A stretch of DNA of 64,000 bases from Ectopseudomonas composti (GCF_001567565.1 NZ_LSSW01000017.1:62001-126000); one strand, 5' to 3'; shown: positions 10,380-19,745, numbered from the stretch's first letter. A program made the numbers and translations. Notes: a model not told the origin generated them from the sequence alone.

Positions 10380-10451
10380 GTAGGGTGGATGTCGCCTTTT
10401 ACATCCACCAATCCCCATGCCGGTGGATCGGTGAAGCGTGATCCACCCTAC
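10380..10451. repeat. 72-bp palindromic repeat overlapping the ttcA stop codon
   Basis: Perfect 11-base terminal inverted repeats GTAGGGTGGAT (10380-10390) and ATCCACCCTAC (10441-10451) enclose further GTGGAT/ATCCAC copies. The TAGGGTGGAT unit is a dispersed repeat type in this Pseudomonas group. The right arm supplies the TAG stop of ttcA (10448-10450). A second REP-like stretch, revcomp GGGGCTTTAGCCGCGACGC, lies just to its left at about 10341-10360. Confidence 0.7.
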
Positions 10452-11272
10452 AGGCTCATCACATCGAGAAAGCGCGGCGTGGCGCTGTCGTCGATCTTCA
10501 GGCTCTTGAAGTCGAACAGGTTGCGGTCGGCCAGCTGCGAAGGGTGCACGTTCTGCAGCGCACGGAACATGATCTCGACCCGGCCCGGGCTCTTGCGCTC
10601 CCACTCCTGCAGCATCTCCTTGACCACCTGGCGCTGCAGGTTCTCCTGCGAGCCACAGAGGTTGCACGGGATGATGGGGAATTCCTTGAGCTGGCTGTAG
10701 GCCTCGATATCGGCCTCGGCGCAGTAGGCCAGCGGGCGGATCACCACGTTACGGCCGTCATCGGAGAGCAGCTTGGGCGGCATGGCCTTGAGCGTGCCAC
10801 CGTAGAACATGTTGAGGAAGAAGGTTTCCAGAATGTCGTCGCGGTGGTGCCCCAGCGCCATCTTGGTCGCGCCGATCTCGTCGGCGTAGGTGTACAGCGT
10901 GCCACGACGCAGACGCGAGCACAGCGAGCAGGTGGTCTTGCCCTCGGGGATCTTTTCCTTCACCACCGAGTAGGTGTCCTTCTCGATGATGTGATACGGC
11001 ACGCCGAGGGCTTCCAGGTAGGCCGGCAGCACGTGCTCGGGGAAGCCGGGCTGCTTCTGGTCCATGTTCACCGCAACGATCTCGAACTTGATCGGCGCTA
11101 CCTTCTGCAGATACAGCAGCACGTCGAGCATGGTGTAGCTGTCCTTACCGCCGGACAGGCAGACCATCACCTTGTCGCCATCCTCGATCATGTTGAAATC
11201 GGTGATGGCTTCGCCGGCCAGGCGGCGAATGCGCTTCTGCAGTTTGTTCTGGTTGACCGAGAGGGTGCCCAT
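10448..11272 (-). CDS. ttcA: tRNA 2-thiocytidine biosynthesis protein TtcA
   Basis: A 274-residue ATP-dependent sulfurtransferase that thiolates C32 of certain tRNAs. It shows the PP-loop [11 protein letters not shown] (about residue 40), the iron-sulfur cysteine pair [12 protein letters not shown] (about 115) and a further CNLCGSQ cysteine pair (about 205), all family hallmarks. The frame is open 17 codons further up, but I chose ATG 11272 ([10 protein letters not shown]) because Pseudomonas homologues begin there. Its ribosome site is weak. It is transcribed divergently from the DnaJ-like gene. Confidence 0.95.
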   Translation of the reverse strand: MGTLSVNQNKLQKRIRRLAGEAITDFNMIEDGDKVMVCLSGGKDSYTMLDVLLYLQKVAPIKFEIVAVNMDQKQPGFPEHVLPAYLEALGVPYHIIEKDTYSVVKEKIPEGKTTCSLCSRLRRGTLYTYADEIGATKMALGHHRDDILETFFLNMFYGGTLKAMPPKLLSDDGRNVVIRPLAYCAEADIEAYSQLKEFPIIPCNLCGSQENLQRQVVKEMLQEWERKSPGRVEIMFRALQNVHPSQLADRNLFDFKSLKIDDSATPRFLDVMSL

Positions 11273-11373
11273 GGTGCGTCGAAATCCGAGGGAGTGGGAA
11301 CGAAAGCGCGACATTTTACGCACAATGGCGTCTCGCCCCTACCCCACCTGCAACGAAATGCTAGGCTCGGCCG

Positions 11374-11967
11374 ATGAATGACGACCTAAACCCCACTCAT
11401 GACCTCGCCGAGCAGGTGCTGCAATTGCTGCAAGCCGCTCCCGAGGGGCTTGCCGAATACGCGCTGATCCAGCAGCTGAAGGAGCGCCACAGCGGCCACA
11501 TCCCCAATTTGCCGCTGGCCGACAAGCTGGTGCTGTTTCGCACGCATTTCCTGCTGTTCAACGCCCTGTATCGCCTGCGCGACCAACTCTGGCAACAACG
11601 CACGCACCTGCTGCAGATCAGCCCGCTGAGCATCCGCCTGCTGCCTTACCAGCCAGGCAGCGCGGCGCTCAGCGTGCGTGATGAACTGCGCGACTACTAC
11701 CTGGACATGCGCAACCTGCAAGACACCGACGAGCGTGACGTCGAACGCCTGCTGACCAGCTTCTGGACGCGCATGCAAGGCGGCGAAGAGAAGCAGGCGG
11801 CGCTCGAACTGTTCGAGCTGAGCGATGAACGGGTGATCGATCTGCCCCGTATCAAGCAGCGCTACCGACAGATGGTCAGCGAGCACCATCCGGACCGAGG
11901 CGGCAGCACAGAGCGGTTGCAGTCGATCAACCTGGCCATGGAAATTCTGGAGCGCTATTACCGCTAG
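11374..11967 (+). CDS. DnaJ-related protein (N-terminal DNAJ-related domain plus C-terminal J domain)
   Basis: A 197-residue protein. The N-terminal two thirds match the DNAJ-related domain found ahead of short J domains in gammaproteobacteria (LPLADKLVLFRTHFLLFNALYRL). The last 60 residues form a J domain with the HPD tripeptide in SEHHPDRGG, so it should stimulate an Hsp70 ATPase. It has no zinc finger or membrane segment. It is likely a specialised cytoplasmic co-chaperone; client unknown. It starts about 100 bases from ttcA, divergently. Confidence 0.85.
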   Translation: MNDDLNPTHDLAEQVLQLLQAAPEGLAEYALIQQLKERHSGHIPNLPLADKLVLFRTHFLLFNALYRLRDQLWQQRTHLLQISPLSIRLLPYQPGSAALSVRDELRDYYLDMRNLQDTDERDVERLLTSFWTRMQGGEEKQAALELFELSDERVIDLPRIKQRYRQMVSEHHPDRGGSTERLQSINLAMEILERYYR

Positions 11968-12027
11968 GCCCGAGAGAGCGATTTGCTCTAAAGCCAGACA
12001 CCACGCCTGCTCCAGGGCCTGCCTATA

Positions 12028-12046
12028 CTGCGACATAAGGTCGCAT
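12028..12046. repeat. small hairpin upstream of the Yip1 gene
   Basis: TGCGAC and GTCGCA (12029-12034 and 12040-12045) form a 6-bp stem directly after a TATACT hexamer at 12024-12029 that could be a -10 box. No convincing -35 element is visible. Confidence 0.3.
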
Positions 12047-12134
12047 AGATTCGGCCTGACACCCGGTAGCGCTGTACACGCGCGCCGGGCGTCCGCTGGG
12101 GGGCGACCGTCATAAGAATGAGGAGGTGTCTGGC

Positions 12135-12734
12135 ATGATCCACCACGTTTGGGGGCTCTTCACCCATCCTGACCAAGAATGGCAAGAAATCCGTGGCGAG
12201 GAAGAATCCATCAGTCACATGTACCTGACCCATGTGCTGGTTCTCGCAGCGATTCCCGCAATTTCAGCCTACATCGGCACCACCCAGGTTGGCTGGGCCA
12301 TTGGTGACCGAGCACCCGTAATGCTCACCGAAGGCAGTGCGGTGGTGATGACCATCATGTCCTACCTGGCGATGCTCGCTGGCGTGGCCGTGATGGGCGC
12401 TTTCATCCACTGGATGGCGCGTACCTACGATGCCAATCCCAACCTGACCCAGTGCGTGGTATTCGCGGCCTACACCGCCACCCCGCTGTTCATCGGCGGC
12501 CTGGCAGCGCTATATCCACACCTGTGGCTGGGAATGATCGTCGGCACGGTGGCGATCTGCTACACCGTCTACCTGCTCTATGTCGGTATACCGACCTTCA
12601 TGAACATCCCCGAGGACGAGGGCTTCATGTTCTCCAGCTCGGTGCTGGCAGTCGGTCTGGTGGTACTGGTGGCGATGATCGCCAGCTCGGTGATCCTCTG
12701 GGGCATGGGGGTCGGTCCGGTCTACACCAGCTAG
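12135..12734 (+). CDS. Yip1-domain inner-membrane protein
   Basis: A 199-residue protein with five predicted transmembrane segments (about residues 36-56, 75-95, 115-135, 138-158 and 172-195) after a soluble N-terminus HHVWGLFTHPDQEW typical of bacterial Yip1/DUF1282 proteins. Function is unknown. The ATG at 12135 is preceded by a strong AGGAGG (12121-12126), which also explains why an in-frame GTG at 12126 should not be taken as the start. A terminator follows at 12756. Confidence 0.85.
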   Translation: MIHHVWGLFTHPDQEWQEIRGEEESISHMYLTHVLVLAAIPAISAYIGTTQVGWAIGDRAPVMLTEGSAVVMTIMSYLAMLAGVAVMGAFIHWMARTYDANPNLTQCVVFAAYTATPLFIGGLAALYPHLWLGMIVGTVAICYTVYLLYVGIPTFMNIPEDEGFMFSSSVLAVGLVVLVAMIASSVILWGMGVGPVYTS

Positions 12735-12755
12735 CGCTGACGCGCGTCGACAGGG

Positions 12756-12783
12756 AGGGCCGGCAGCGATGTCGGCCCTTTTG
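12756..12783 (+). terminator. intrinsic terminator after the Yip1 gene
   Basis: A 10-bp stem (AGGGCCGGCA with TGTCGGCCCT, one G-T pair) closes a GCGA loop and is followed by a short T-run. Confidence 0.8.
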
Positions 12784-12900
12784 CATGTGGGCAACCATTC
12801 GTCGGCCGGGAAGACGGTGCGGCCCGCAGGTCAGGGCAACTTCGCCGTATCCCTGGTGCTTGCGGCATAATCCCCCGTCGAACCGCAGCCGCTACCTGCC

Positions 12901-13395
12901 ATGCCCGAACAGATTGATGCCCGCGTCGAAGCCTGCTACCAACAGGCCGAGGCCTTCTTCAAGCAACGCTTTGCCCGCCCCGAGGTCAGCTTCAAGCTGC
13001 GTGGGCAGAAGGCGGGTGTCGCTCACCTGACGGAAAACAAGCTGCGCTTCAATCTGCAGCTGTACCAAGCCAATCATGAGGACTTCCTGCGCCAGACAGT
13101 GCCGCACGAAGTCGCCCACATGATCGCCCACCAGCTATTCGGTCCGCGCATTCAGCCACATGGCGAGGAGTGGCAATTGATCATGCGCGGCGTTTACGAA
13201 TTGCCCCCGCATCGCTGCCACAGCTATGAAGTCGAACGACGCGAGGTCAAACGCTTCATCTACCGCTGCAGCTGCCCCGATGGAGAGTTCCCCTTCTCCG
13301 CCCAGCGCCACGCCTTGGTCGCCAAGGGCCGTCGCTATTACTGCCGACGCTGCAAGGTGACGCTGACCTTCACTGGGGAGCAGCGTCAGGCGTGA
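12901..13395 (+). CDS. sprT: SprT-like zinc metallopeptidase
   Basis: A 164-residue SprT-family protein with the zinc-binding HEVAHMIAH motif (HExxH, about residue 70) and a C-terminal zinc ribbon with CSCPDG and CRRCK. The family is related to eukaryotic Spartan proteases, which remove DNA-protein crosslinks; the bacterial role is not established. A CATAAT hexamer at 12866-12871 may be its -10 box. It converges with the LprI-like gene. Confidence 0.88.
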   Translation: MPEQIDARVEACYQQAEAFFKQRFARPEVSFKLRGQKAGVAHLTENKLRFNLQLYQANHEDFLRQTVPHEVAHMIAHQLFGPRIQPHGEEWQLIMRGVYELPPHRCHSYEVERREVKRFIYRCSCPDGEFPFSAQRHALVAKGRRYYCRRCKVTLTFTGEQRQA

Positions 13396-13425
13396 TGCAC
13401 TGCGCGAAGGCAGCGAGAGCGGCGT

Positions 13426-13833
13426 CTAGGGTTCGAAAGACTCCAACCAGCGGGTGCGTGCCTGCGCCTGCTGCGCGTGGCACTCCGACTCCCAGAACCC
13501 GGTCCAGGGCGATCCTTGCACTCGGCTGCGAGCGTACAGGCTGCAATCCTGCTCACGGAGCTTGATCCACAGGCGCTGGGCGTCCCGTAGTTCATTGGCG
13601 AGCGCCGGATCATACTGCTTGAGCGAGGCCATCACGCGCTCGTAGGTATCCTGCAGCCTTTGCTCGGCGGCCTTCCAGGCCGGTCCCTGGCACATGAAAG
13701 CCGCCATGGCGCTACCCTGCTGGCACGGATCGTCTGGGTCCTCAGCGGCCTGCACTGGCATCAGGGCAACGGCCAATCCCGCCGCCAAGATCCATCCCGC
13801 GATGCCTGGCACCCTCCCTGCGACTCCCTTCAT
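13426..13833 (-). CDS. LprI-like (DUF1311) periplasmic protein
   Basis: A 135-residue protein with an N-terminal signal peptide (residues 1-29, cleaved around PVQAA). The mature part has the LprI/DUF1311 pattern: spaced cysteines and the motif LRDAQRLWIKLREQDC. Some family members inhibit lysozyme; others have no known role. Export to the periplasm is well supported, the function is not. Confidence 0.8.
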   Translation of the reverse strand: MKGVAGRVPGIAGWILAAGLAVALMPVQAAEDPDDPCQQGSAMAAFMCQGPAWKAAEQRLQDTYERVMASLKQYDPALANELRDAQRLWIKLREQDCSLYARSRVQGSPWTGFWESECHAQQAQARTRWLESFEP

Positions 13834-13888
13834 GCATGACGCTCCTCCGCGAAAAAGGCGCCCATCCTAAGCCGGCCCCATAGCGGGT

Positions 13889-15070
13889 TCAACCGAACAC
13901 CCGGGCCTCGCGTAGCGCCGCAATTCGCTCGCTGTCATAACCCAGCTCCGCCAGCACTTCGGCGGTGTGCGCACCGACTGCCGTGCCGACATGCCGTGGA
14001 GGCGGCAAGCCTGCGGAGAACTTCAGCGGGCAGGCTAATTGCGACTGCGCCGGCAAACCCTCACGCGGCACTTCGACGACTAGCCCACGGGCCTTGACCT
14101 GCGGATGTTCGACCGCCTCGGAAAGCGCCAGCATGGGTTCGACGCAGGCATCCAGCTCAGCGAAGATCGCGCACCACTCGGCGAAATCGCGCTTCTCGAA
14201 CTCGATCTCGAGTTCGCGCTTGAGCGCCTGCTGATCCTCGGGCATCTGCGACAGCCCCCGCGCCGTCAGCTCGGGGCGACCAAGGGCGGCGCAGAACTGC
14301 TGCATGAACTGCGGCTCCAGGCTGCCCACGGAAAACCAGCGACCGTCACGGGTGCGGTAGTAATCGTAGAAGCTGCCACCATTGAGCGCCTGGTTTTCCA
14401 TCTGCGGCTCGACTCCGGCACCGAGATAGCCCGCCCCGGACATACCATGCAGGCTGAAGGCGCAATCGGTCATGCTCACATCGACCTGCTGACCCAAACC
14501 GCTGACCTGGCGCTGCACCACAGCGGCGAGCAAGCCGATCACGCCATGCAGCGAGCCGCCCGCCAGGTCGGCCAGCTGCACGCCGAGGGGCAGCGGGCCA
14601 CTGTCGCGACGCCCGGTGTAGCTGGCGATGCCGGCCAGCGCCAGGTAGTTGATGTCGTGTCCGGCACGGTCACGATAAGGTCCGCTCTGCCCGTAGCCGG
14701 TGATCGAGACATAGATCAGCCGTGGATTGATCGCCTTGAGCGCCTCATAGCCGACTCCCAGCTTGTCCATCACACCGGGTCGAAACTGTTCGAGCACGAT
14801 GTCGTACTCGCCGACCAGTTGCTTGACCACCTCCACCGCTTCCGGCCGCTTGAGGTCGAGGGCGATGCTGCGCTTGTTGCGGTTGAGATAGGCATGGCTG
14901 GTGGAGACGCCGCCGTCGTGCGGTGGCAGCACGCGCACCAGGTCCATGCGAGTGGGCGACTCCACCCGCAGTACCTCGGCGCCCATATCCGCCAGCAGCA
15001 GTGACGCGAACGGCCCTGGCAGCAGCGTGGAAAAATCGAGAATCTTCAGCGATGACAAAGGACCGGACAT
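13889..15070 (-). CDS. CaiB/BaiF CoA-transferase family protein, probable alpha-methylacyl-CoA racemase
   Basis: A 393-residue class III CoA-transferase fold protein. Three residues used by alpha-methylacyl-CoA racemases appear to be kept: the His of AGHDINYLALAG (about 125), the Asp of QLADLAGGSLHG (about 153) and the Glu of GSLEPQF (about 235). This favours racemisation of 2-methyl branched acyl-CoA over CoA transfer. I chose ATG 15070 because CTGGAG lies just before it; an ATG six codons upstream lacks a ribosome site. An acyl-CoA dehydrogenase lies upstream on the same strand, consistent with breakdown of branched-chain or isoprenoid acids. Confidence 0.85.
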   Translation of the reverse strand: MSGPLSSLKILDFSTLLPGPFASLLLADMGAEVLRVESPTRMDLVRVLPPHDGGVSTSHAYLNRNKRSIALDLKRPEAVEVVKQLVGEYDIVLEQFRPGVMDKLGVGYEALKAINPRLIYVSITGYGQSGPYRDRAGHDINYLALAGIASYTGRRDSGPLPLGVQLADLAGGSLHGVIGLLAAVVQRQVSGLGQQVDVSMTDCAFSLHGMSGAGYLGAGVEPQMENQALNGGSFYDYYRTRDGRWFSVGSLEPQFMQQFCAALGRPELTARGLSQMPEDQQALKRELEIEFEKRDFAEWCAIFAELDACVEPMLALSEAVEHPQVKARGLVVEVPREGLPAQSQLACPLKFSAGLPPPRHVGTAVGAHTAEVLAELGYDSERIAALREARVFG

Positions 15071-15303
15071 GGCGACTCCAGATTGCAAAGAATGACGTAG
15101 CGCCGATCAGCCCGCCCCCAGACCGTCGACCTGGCACCAGCGGCAGTCATGCAGGACGCCCTTGACCGCCGGCAGCTGGTTGAAACACGTGCGAGGCCGT
15201 TGCAGGGCCTGGGCCAGGCATCTTCTTTGTTATTGGATTTCTCCAGGTCATCGGGGTGTAAGCGTTATGACGATAGACCTCGATGGCGCAACCGTGCGCA
15301 AAC

Positions 15304-16443
15304 CTACAACTTCATTGCGCGACTGATGATCTCCTTCATGATTTCCGAGGTGCCGGCGAAGATCCGCTGAATCCGCGCATTCGCGTACATCTTGCAGATC
15401 GGGTATTCCCACATGTAGCCCCAGCCGCCGTGTAGCTGCACGCCCTCGTCCACCACCTTGCCGAGCAGTTCGGTGGTGAACAGCTTGGCCTCGGCGGCCA
15501 CCTCCGGGGTGAGCTTCTTCTGGTTGTGATCCATCACGCAGCGGTCGGTGAAGACCTGAGCCACATCGATCTGCGTACGCATCTCCGCGAGTTTGAAGCG
15601 GGTGTTCTGAAAGTGCGCCACCGAGCGGCCGAAGGCCTGGCGCTCCTTGACGTACTCGATGGTGGCCTGCAGCGCCGCCTCGGCGCCGGCCACCGCACCA
15701 CAGGCATTGGTCAGACGCTCCTGGGCGAGCATGTTCATCAGGTAGAAGAAGCCGCCCTTGGCGTCGCCCAGCAGGTTTTCCTTGGGCACCCTGACCTCGT
15801 TGAAGAACAGCTCGGCGGTGTCCTGGCTGTGCATGCCAAGCTTCTTCAACTTCTTGCCGCGCTCGAAACCCGGCATACCGCGCTCCACCAGGAACAGGCC
15901 CATGGCGTGCTTGTTGGCTGGATCGGTCTTGGCCGCAACGATCACCACATCGGCCAGATAGCCATTGGAGATGAATACCTTGGAACCGTTGAGCAGCCAG
16001 TGATCGCCCTTGTCCACTGCCGTGGTGCGCATGCCGGCCAGGTCCGAGCCTGCCGCAGGCTCGGTCATGGCCACGGCGAGGATGGTCTCACCGCTGATGA
16101 TGCCTGGCATGAACCGCGCTTTCTGCTCGGCATTGCCGTATTCGGCGATATAGGGCCCACATAGCGCCGAGTGCAACGGAATCATGAAACCGGGCTCATT
16201 GATGTGCGCCAACTCCTCGCACATGATCTGCTCGTAGCGAAAATCCTTGAGCCCCGCGCCGCCATATTCCTCATCCGCCCAAGGCAACAGAAACCCCATC
16301 TCGCCTGCCTTGCGCCACACGCTGCGATCCACCATGCCGGCCTCTTCCCAGGCCTGCTGATGGGGCACCACTTCCTTCTGCAAGAACGTCGCGAAGGCAT
16401 CGCGGAACAGGTTGTGCTCGGTGTCGAAATGGTTGCGTTGCAT
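15304..16443 (-). CDS. acyl-CoA dehydrogenase
   Basis: A 379-residue FAD enzyme of the acyl-CoA dehydrogenase family, with AMTEPAAGSDLAGM (FAD/substrate region, about residue 125), RQAFGRSVAHFQ, and the C-terminal LHGGWGYMWEYPICKMYANARIQ split around the FAD-binding glycine pair. At the usual YEGT position it reads FAGT, so the catalytic Glu is not in the short-chain enzyme position and may sit in helix G as in long-chain or isovaleryl enzymes. It is divergent from an AraC-type regulator 163 bases away and is followed by the racemase after a 233-base gap in which I see no gene. Confidence 0.92.
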   Translation of the reverse strand: MQRNHFDTEHNLFRDAFATFLQKEVVPHQQAWEEAGMVDRSVWRKAGEMGFLLPWADEEYGGAGLKDFRYEQIMCEELAHINEPGFMIPLHSALCGPYIAEYGNAEQKARFMPGIISGETILAVAMTEPAAGSDLAGMRTTAVDKGDHWLLNGSKVFISNGYLADVVIVAAKTDPANKHAMGLFLVERGMPGFERGKKLKKLGMHSQDTAELFFNEVRVPKENLLGDAKGGFFYLMNMLAQERLTNACGAVAGAEAALQATIEYVKERQAFGRSVAHFQNTRFKLAEMRTQIDVAQVFTDRCVMDHNQKKLTPEVAAEAKLFTTELLGKVVDEGVQLHGGWGYMWEYPICKMYANARIQRIFAGTSEIMKEIISRAMKL

Positions 16444-16606
16444 GAGGCGGGTCCTCCGCTGTTGTTATGCAGCTGAGGTTAAGTGCCACGCCTATCTCCC
16501 TCAATGACCCATACGCTCAGCCTCGCTTGACCCAATCGCTCGGCTGGCTTGCCGTGGCCGAGAGCAACTGCCTACCATCGACCTCCATCGACAGCGGAAG
16601 CCCAGC

Positions 16607-17605
16607 ATGCGCGAACGCACCATCGCCAGCCACTTCGTCCGCGCCGCCTTGCGCGGTGCCAATCGCCGCGGCCTGGCCTGCGAGGCGATTCTGCGTCAGG
16701 CTGGCATTCAGCCCGCCGTGCTGGTCGAGCCGCGCGCACGCATCGCCCCCGAGCAGTTCGCCCGACTGATGCAGCTGTTGTGGGAAGCACTGGACGACGA
16801 ATACCTGGGTTTCGGCCGTCAGCCGAGCAGACCCGGCACCTTCGCCATGATGGGCCACGCCATCATCCACTGCCACAACCTGGAAAAAGCCCTGAGCCGC
16901 GGCGCGATGTTCTACGGACTGTTCGCCGATGCACCGAGAATCCGCCTGCAACGCGAAGGCGACTGGGCACGACTGAGCGTGGACGACAGCACGCTGTGGG
17001 ACCCGGACCATTTTCTGCTGGAGAGCCTGCTGGTGATCTGGCATCGCCTCGGCAGCTGGCTGATCGGCCAGCGTATCCGCCTGGAAGAAGCGAGCTTCGC
17101 CTACCCCGAACCCGAGCACGCCGCCGAGTACGAACTGCTGTTCCCCTGCAGCCGCCGTTTTGCTGCCGGGCAGACCAGCCTGCTGTTTCACGCGCGCTAC
17201 CTGACGATGCCGTTACTGCAGGACGAACGCACCCTCAAGCAGTTCCTCCAGCACTCCCCTGCCGACCTGCTGGCGCGGCCCGACGGCGGCGCCAGTTTGA
17301 TCAGCCAGATTCGTCGCCTGCTCGGTCGCGACTGCCGCACCTGGCCCGACCTGGAACACACGGCCCAGCAACTGCACACCAGCCCACAGACGCTGCGTCG
17401 CCACCTGCGTGAAGAAGGCACCAGTTTTCAGGAACTCAAGGACCACCTGCGCCGCGACCTCGCCATCTACCACCTGGGCCGCGACGAGCTGGCGATTCAG
17501 GATATCGCCGAGCAGCTCGGCTTCTCCGAACCCTCGGCCTTTCACCGCGCCTTCAAGAAATGGACAGGGCTGACGCCGGGGGCCTATCGAGCTCAGGAAG
17601 GATGA
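16607..17605 (+). CDS. AraC family transcriptional regulator
   Basis: A 332-residue regulator with an N-terminal arabinose-binding-like domain (about 20-205) and a C-terminal AraC DNA-binding domain with two helix-turn-helix units (about 230-328; QTLRRHLREEGTSFQ and IAEQLGFSEPSAFHRAFKKW). It resembles OruR/ArgR-like activators with a small-molecule sensing domain. It is divergent from the acyl-CoA dehydrogenase, which makes that gene and the racemase its likely targets. It converges with phoQ, leaving only 18 bases between stops. Confidence 0.9.
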   Translation: MRERTIASHFVRAALRGANRRGLACEAILRQAGIQPAVLVEPRARIAPEQFARLMQLLWEALDDEYLGFGRQPSRPGTFAMMGHAIIHCHNLEKALSRGAMFYGLFADAPRIRLQREGDWARLSVDDSTLWDPDHFLLESLLVIWHRLGSWLIGQRIRLEEASFAYPEPEHAAEYELLFPCSRRFAAGQTSLLFHARYLTMPLLQDERTLKQFLQHSPADLLARPDGGASLISQIRRLLGRDCRTWPDLEHTAQQLHTSPQTLRRHLREEGTSFQELKDHLRRDLAIYHLGRDELAIQDIAEQLGFSEPSAFHRAFKKWTGLTPGAYRAQEG

Positions 17606-17623
17606 AGTTAGTGCCGTTGCGGC

Positions 17624-19006
17624 TCAGTCGTACAAACGCACCCTGAAGCAGGCGCCGCCCAACTCGGAGTCTTCCAGGCTCAGCTCGCCGTCGTAGCTTT
17701 CGACGATATCTTCGACCACCGCCAGGCCGATGCCCTGCCCCGGATTCTGCACGTCCAGACGCTCGCCGCGCTGCAGCACCCGCGCACGCTGATGCGGTGG
17801 CACGCCAGGACCGTCGTCTTCGATGGTGATCAGGCAACCGCCGACCTGAGGCTGCAGCCTGACGCGCACATGACGCAGGCAAAGGCGGTAGGCGTTCTCC
17901 AGCAGGTTGCCGAGCAGCTCCATCAACGCGCCACGCTCCATGGTGATCTGGCTGTGCTCGGGCACTTCCAGCGTCGCTTCCACGCGCTTGTCGCGATAGA
18001 CCTTGTCCAGCGAACGGCACAAGCCTTCGAGCAGCGGCCAGACCTGCTCACGATGACGCACCAGGCCGCTGCGACGCAGGCTGGCGCGCTGCAGTTGGTA
18101 GCCAACCTGCTGACTCATGCGCTCGATCTGCGCCTGCATCAGCTGCGCCTGCTCGCGATTCTCCGGGTGCACGGCGAGGGTTTCACCGATGCCCTGCAGC
18201 ACGCTGAGTGGCGTTTTCAGGCTATGGGCGAGATCTTCCAGCGAATCGCGATAGCGCTCGCGCTGACGCCGCTCGCTGTCGAGCAAGCGGTTGAGGGAGT
18301 TGGTCAGGCGCAGCAGTTCGCGTGGATGCTCGTCACTCAGGCGCTGCCGAGTGCCTGCCTCCACACCGTCGAGTTCGTCGCTAAGACCGCGCAGGCTGCG
18401 AAAGCCCCAGGTCAGGCCAAACCAGAGCAGGCCCAGCAAAACCAGCAAGGCGATACCCAGCCACAAGCGCAGCTGCCAGGCAAAGCCGTTGAACAGCCCC
18501 TGGTACTCGCGCGTGGGCTGCATGGTGACGATGCTCAGGGCGGTTTCATCACCCCGCAGCAGATCCACCTCGATGTCATACACGAAGTATTCCTGGCCGC
18601 CGTCATCGCGAATGCGGATGAACTCGTGGCCACGACCATCGTAGCGCGGCAGGTAGCGCACCAGCTCGTCGGTGGACGAGCGCGAACGCCAGATCATCTG
18701 CCCGTCACGGTCGAAGATGAAACCCAGCAGGTGTGAATCGAGGTTGTCGAATTCCTCGTCCGGCATCTTGTCCGGCATATGCAGCTGGCCGTCATGGATG
18801 CGCGCAGCAGAAATCAACGCGGCCGCATCGGAGGCCAGACGCTTCTCCACGGTCTGCTCCAGGGCCATGAGAAACACACCCTGCAACACCGGCATCAGCA
18901 ACAGCATGAACAGCATCGCCAGCGCTGCGCTGGCCAGCATCAGGCGCAGGCGCAACGAGCGAAAACGCATACGCAGTTTGCGCAGAACCACGCGCGCTCG
19001 GCTCAC
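17624..19006 (-). CDS. phoQ: sensor histidine kinase PhoQ
   Basis: A 460-residue inner-membrane sensor: a transmembrane segment at about 24-46, a periplasmic PhoQ-type sensor domain (about 50-190), a second transmembrane segment (about 190-213), HAMP-like linker, and a kinase core with phospho-acceptor His in AHSLKTPLSVLQG (about 275) and ATP-binding GLAVVEDIVESY. It senses low divalent cations and cationic peptides and phosphorylates PhoP. The ATG overlaps the phoP stop by four bases, so the pair is translationally coupled. A shorter start at residue 13 is possible and would match the P. aeruginosa length better. Confidence 0.93.
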   Translation of the reverse strand: MSRARVVLRKLRMRFRSLRLRLMLASAALAMLFMLLLMPVLQGVFLMALEQTVEKRLASDAAALISAARIHDGQLHMPDKMPDEEFDNLDSHLLGFIFDRDGQMIWRSRSSTDELVRYLPRYDGRGHEFIRIRDDGGQEYFVYDIEVDLLRGDETALSIVTMQPTREYQGLFNGFAWQLRLWLGIALLVLLGLLWFGLTWGFRSLRGLSDELDGVEAGTRQRLSDEHPRELLRLTNSLNRLLDSERRQRERYRDSLEDLAHSLKTPLSVLQGIGETLAVHPENREQAQLMQAQIERMSQQVGYQLQRASLRRSGLVRHREQVWPLLEGLCRSLDKVYRDKRVEATLEVPEHSQITMERGALMELLGNLLENAYRLCLRHVRVRLQPQVGGCLITIEDDGPGVPPHQRARVLQRGERLDVQNPGQGIGLAVVEDIVESYDGELSLEDSELGGACFRVRLYD

Positions 19007-19680
19007 TTGCAGCGCTCGTTGAACATGTAGCCCTGGCCGCGCACGGTTTCAATCGGCTTGCCGCCGATCACCCCTTCGAGCTTGCGGCGCAGACGACCGA
19101 CCAGTACCTCGATGACGTTGGGGTCGCGCTCGTCATCGCCTGGGTAGAGCTGCTCCATCAGGCGCTCCTTGGCCACCACCTGCTGGTGATGCAGCATGAG
19201 GTACTCGAGGATGCGGTATTCATAGGCGGTCAGCTGCAACGATTGCTCGTCTACCGTGGCCTGCTTGCGGTTGAGATCCAGCACCAGCGAACCGGCCTCG
19301 ATGGTCGACTTGGTGAACCCGGAGGAACGGCGCAGCAACGCGTTCAGGCGCGCTTCCAGCTCTTCGAACTGGAACGGCTTGACCACGTAATCGTCGGCAC
19401 CACAGGAGAGGCCTTCGACCTTGTCCTGCCAGTTACCGCGCGCGGTGAGGATAAGAATCGGAAAGTTCTTGTCCTGGCTGCGCAGCTGACGGATCAGGTC
19501 GATACCGCTCATGCCAGGCAGACCAAGGTCGACCAGGGCCAGATCATGATTGAAGGACTCAGCGCGATACAGGGCTTCTTCGGCGGTGCGTACGGCATCC
19601 ACCACGTGCCCGTTTTCGCTGAGGCGAGTGAACAGATGGTGACGCAGCAGCGCCTCATCCTCCACCACCAGCAATTTCAT
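19003..19680 (-). CDS. phoP: response regulator PhoP
   Basis: A 225-residue OmpR-family regulator: a receiver domain with phospho-acceptor Asp in LVDLGLPGMSG (about 51) and conserved Lys in VVKPFQFEEL (about 101), then a winged-helix DNA-binding domain (about 125-222, VLVGRLRRKLEG). GGGGGAG precedes the start. It activates its own operon through direct repeats of the kind seen upstream of oprH at 20411-20449, in response to low magnesium. It lies 65 bases downstream of oprH. Confidence 0.95.
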   Translation of the reverse strand: MKLLVVEDEALLRHHLFTRLSENGHVVDAVRTAEEALYRAESFNHDLALVDLGLPGMSGIDLIRQLRSQDKNFPILILTARGNWQDKVEGLSCGADDYVVKPFQFEELEARLNALLRRSSGFTKSTIEAGSLVLDLNRKQATVDEQSLQLTAYEYRILEYLMLHHQQVVAKERLMEQLYPGDDERDPNVIEVLVGRLRRKLEGVIGGKPIETVRGQGYMFNERCK

Positions 19681-19745
19681 GAGACTCCCCCTTTCAATAG
19701 TACGAAGGCCGGACTGATGCCCGGCCCGGTAACGCGAAGCCCTCG

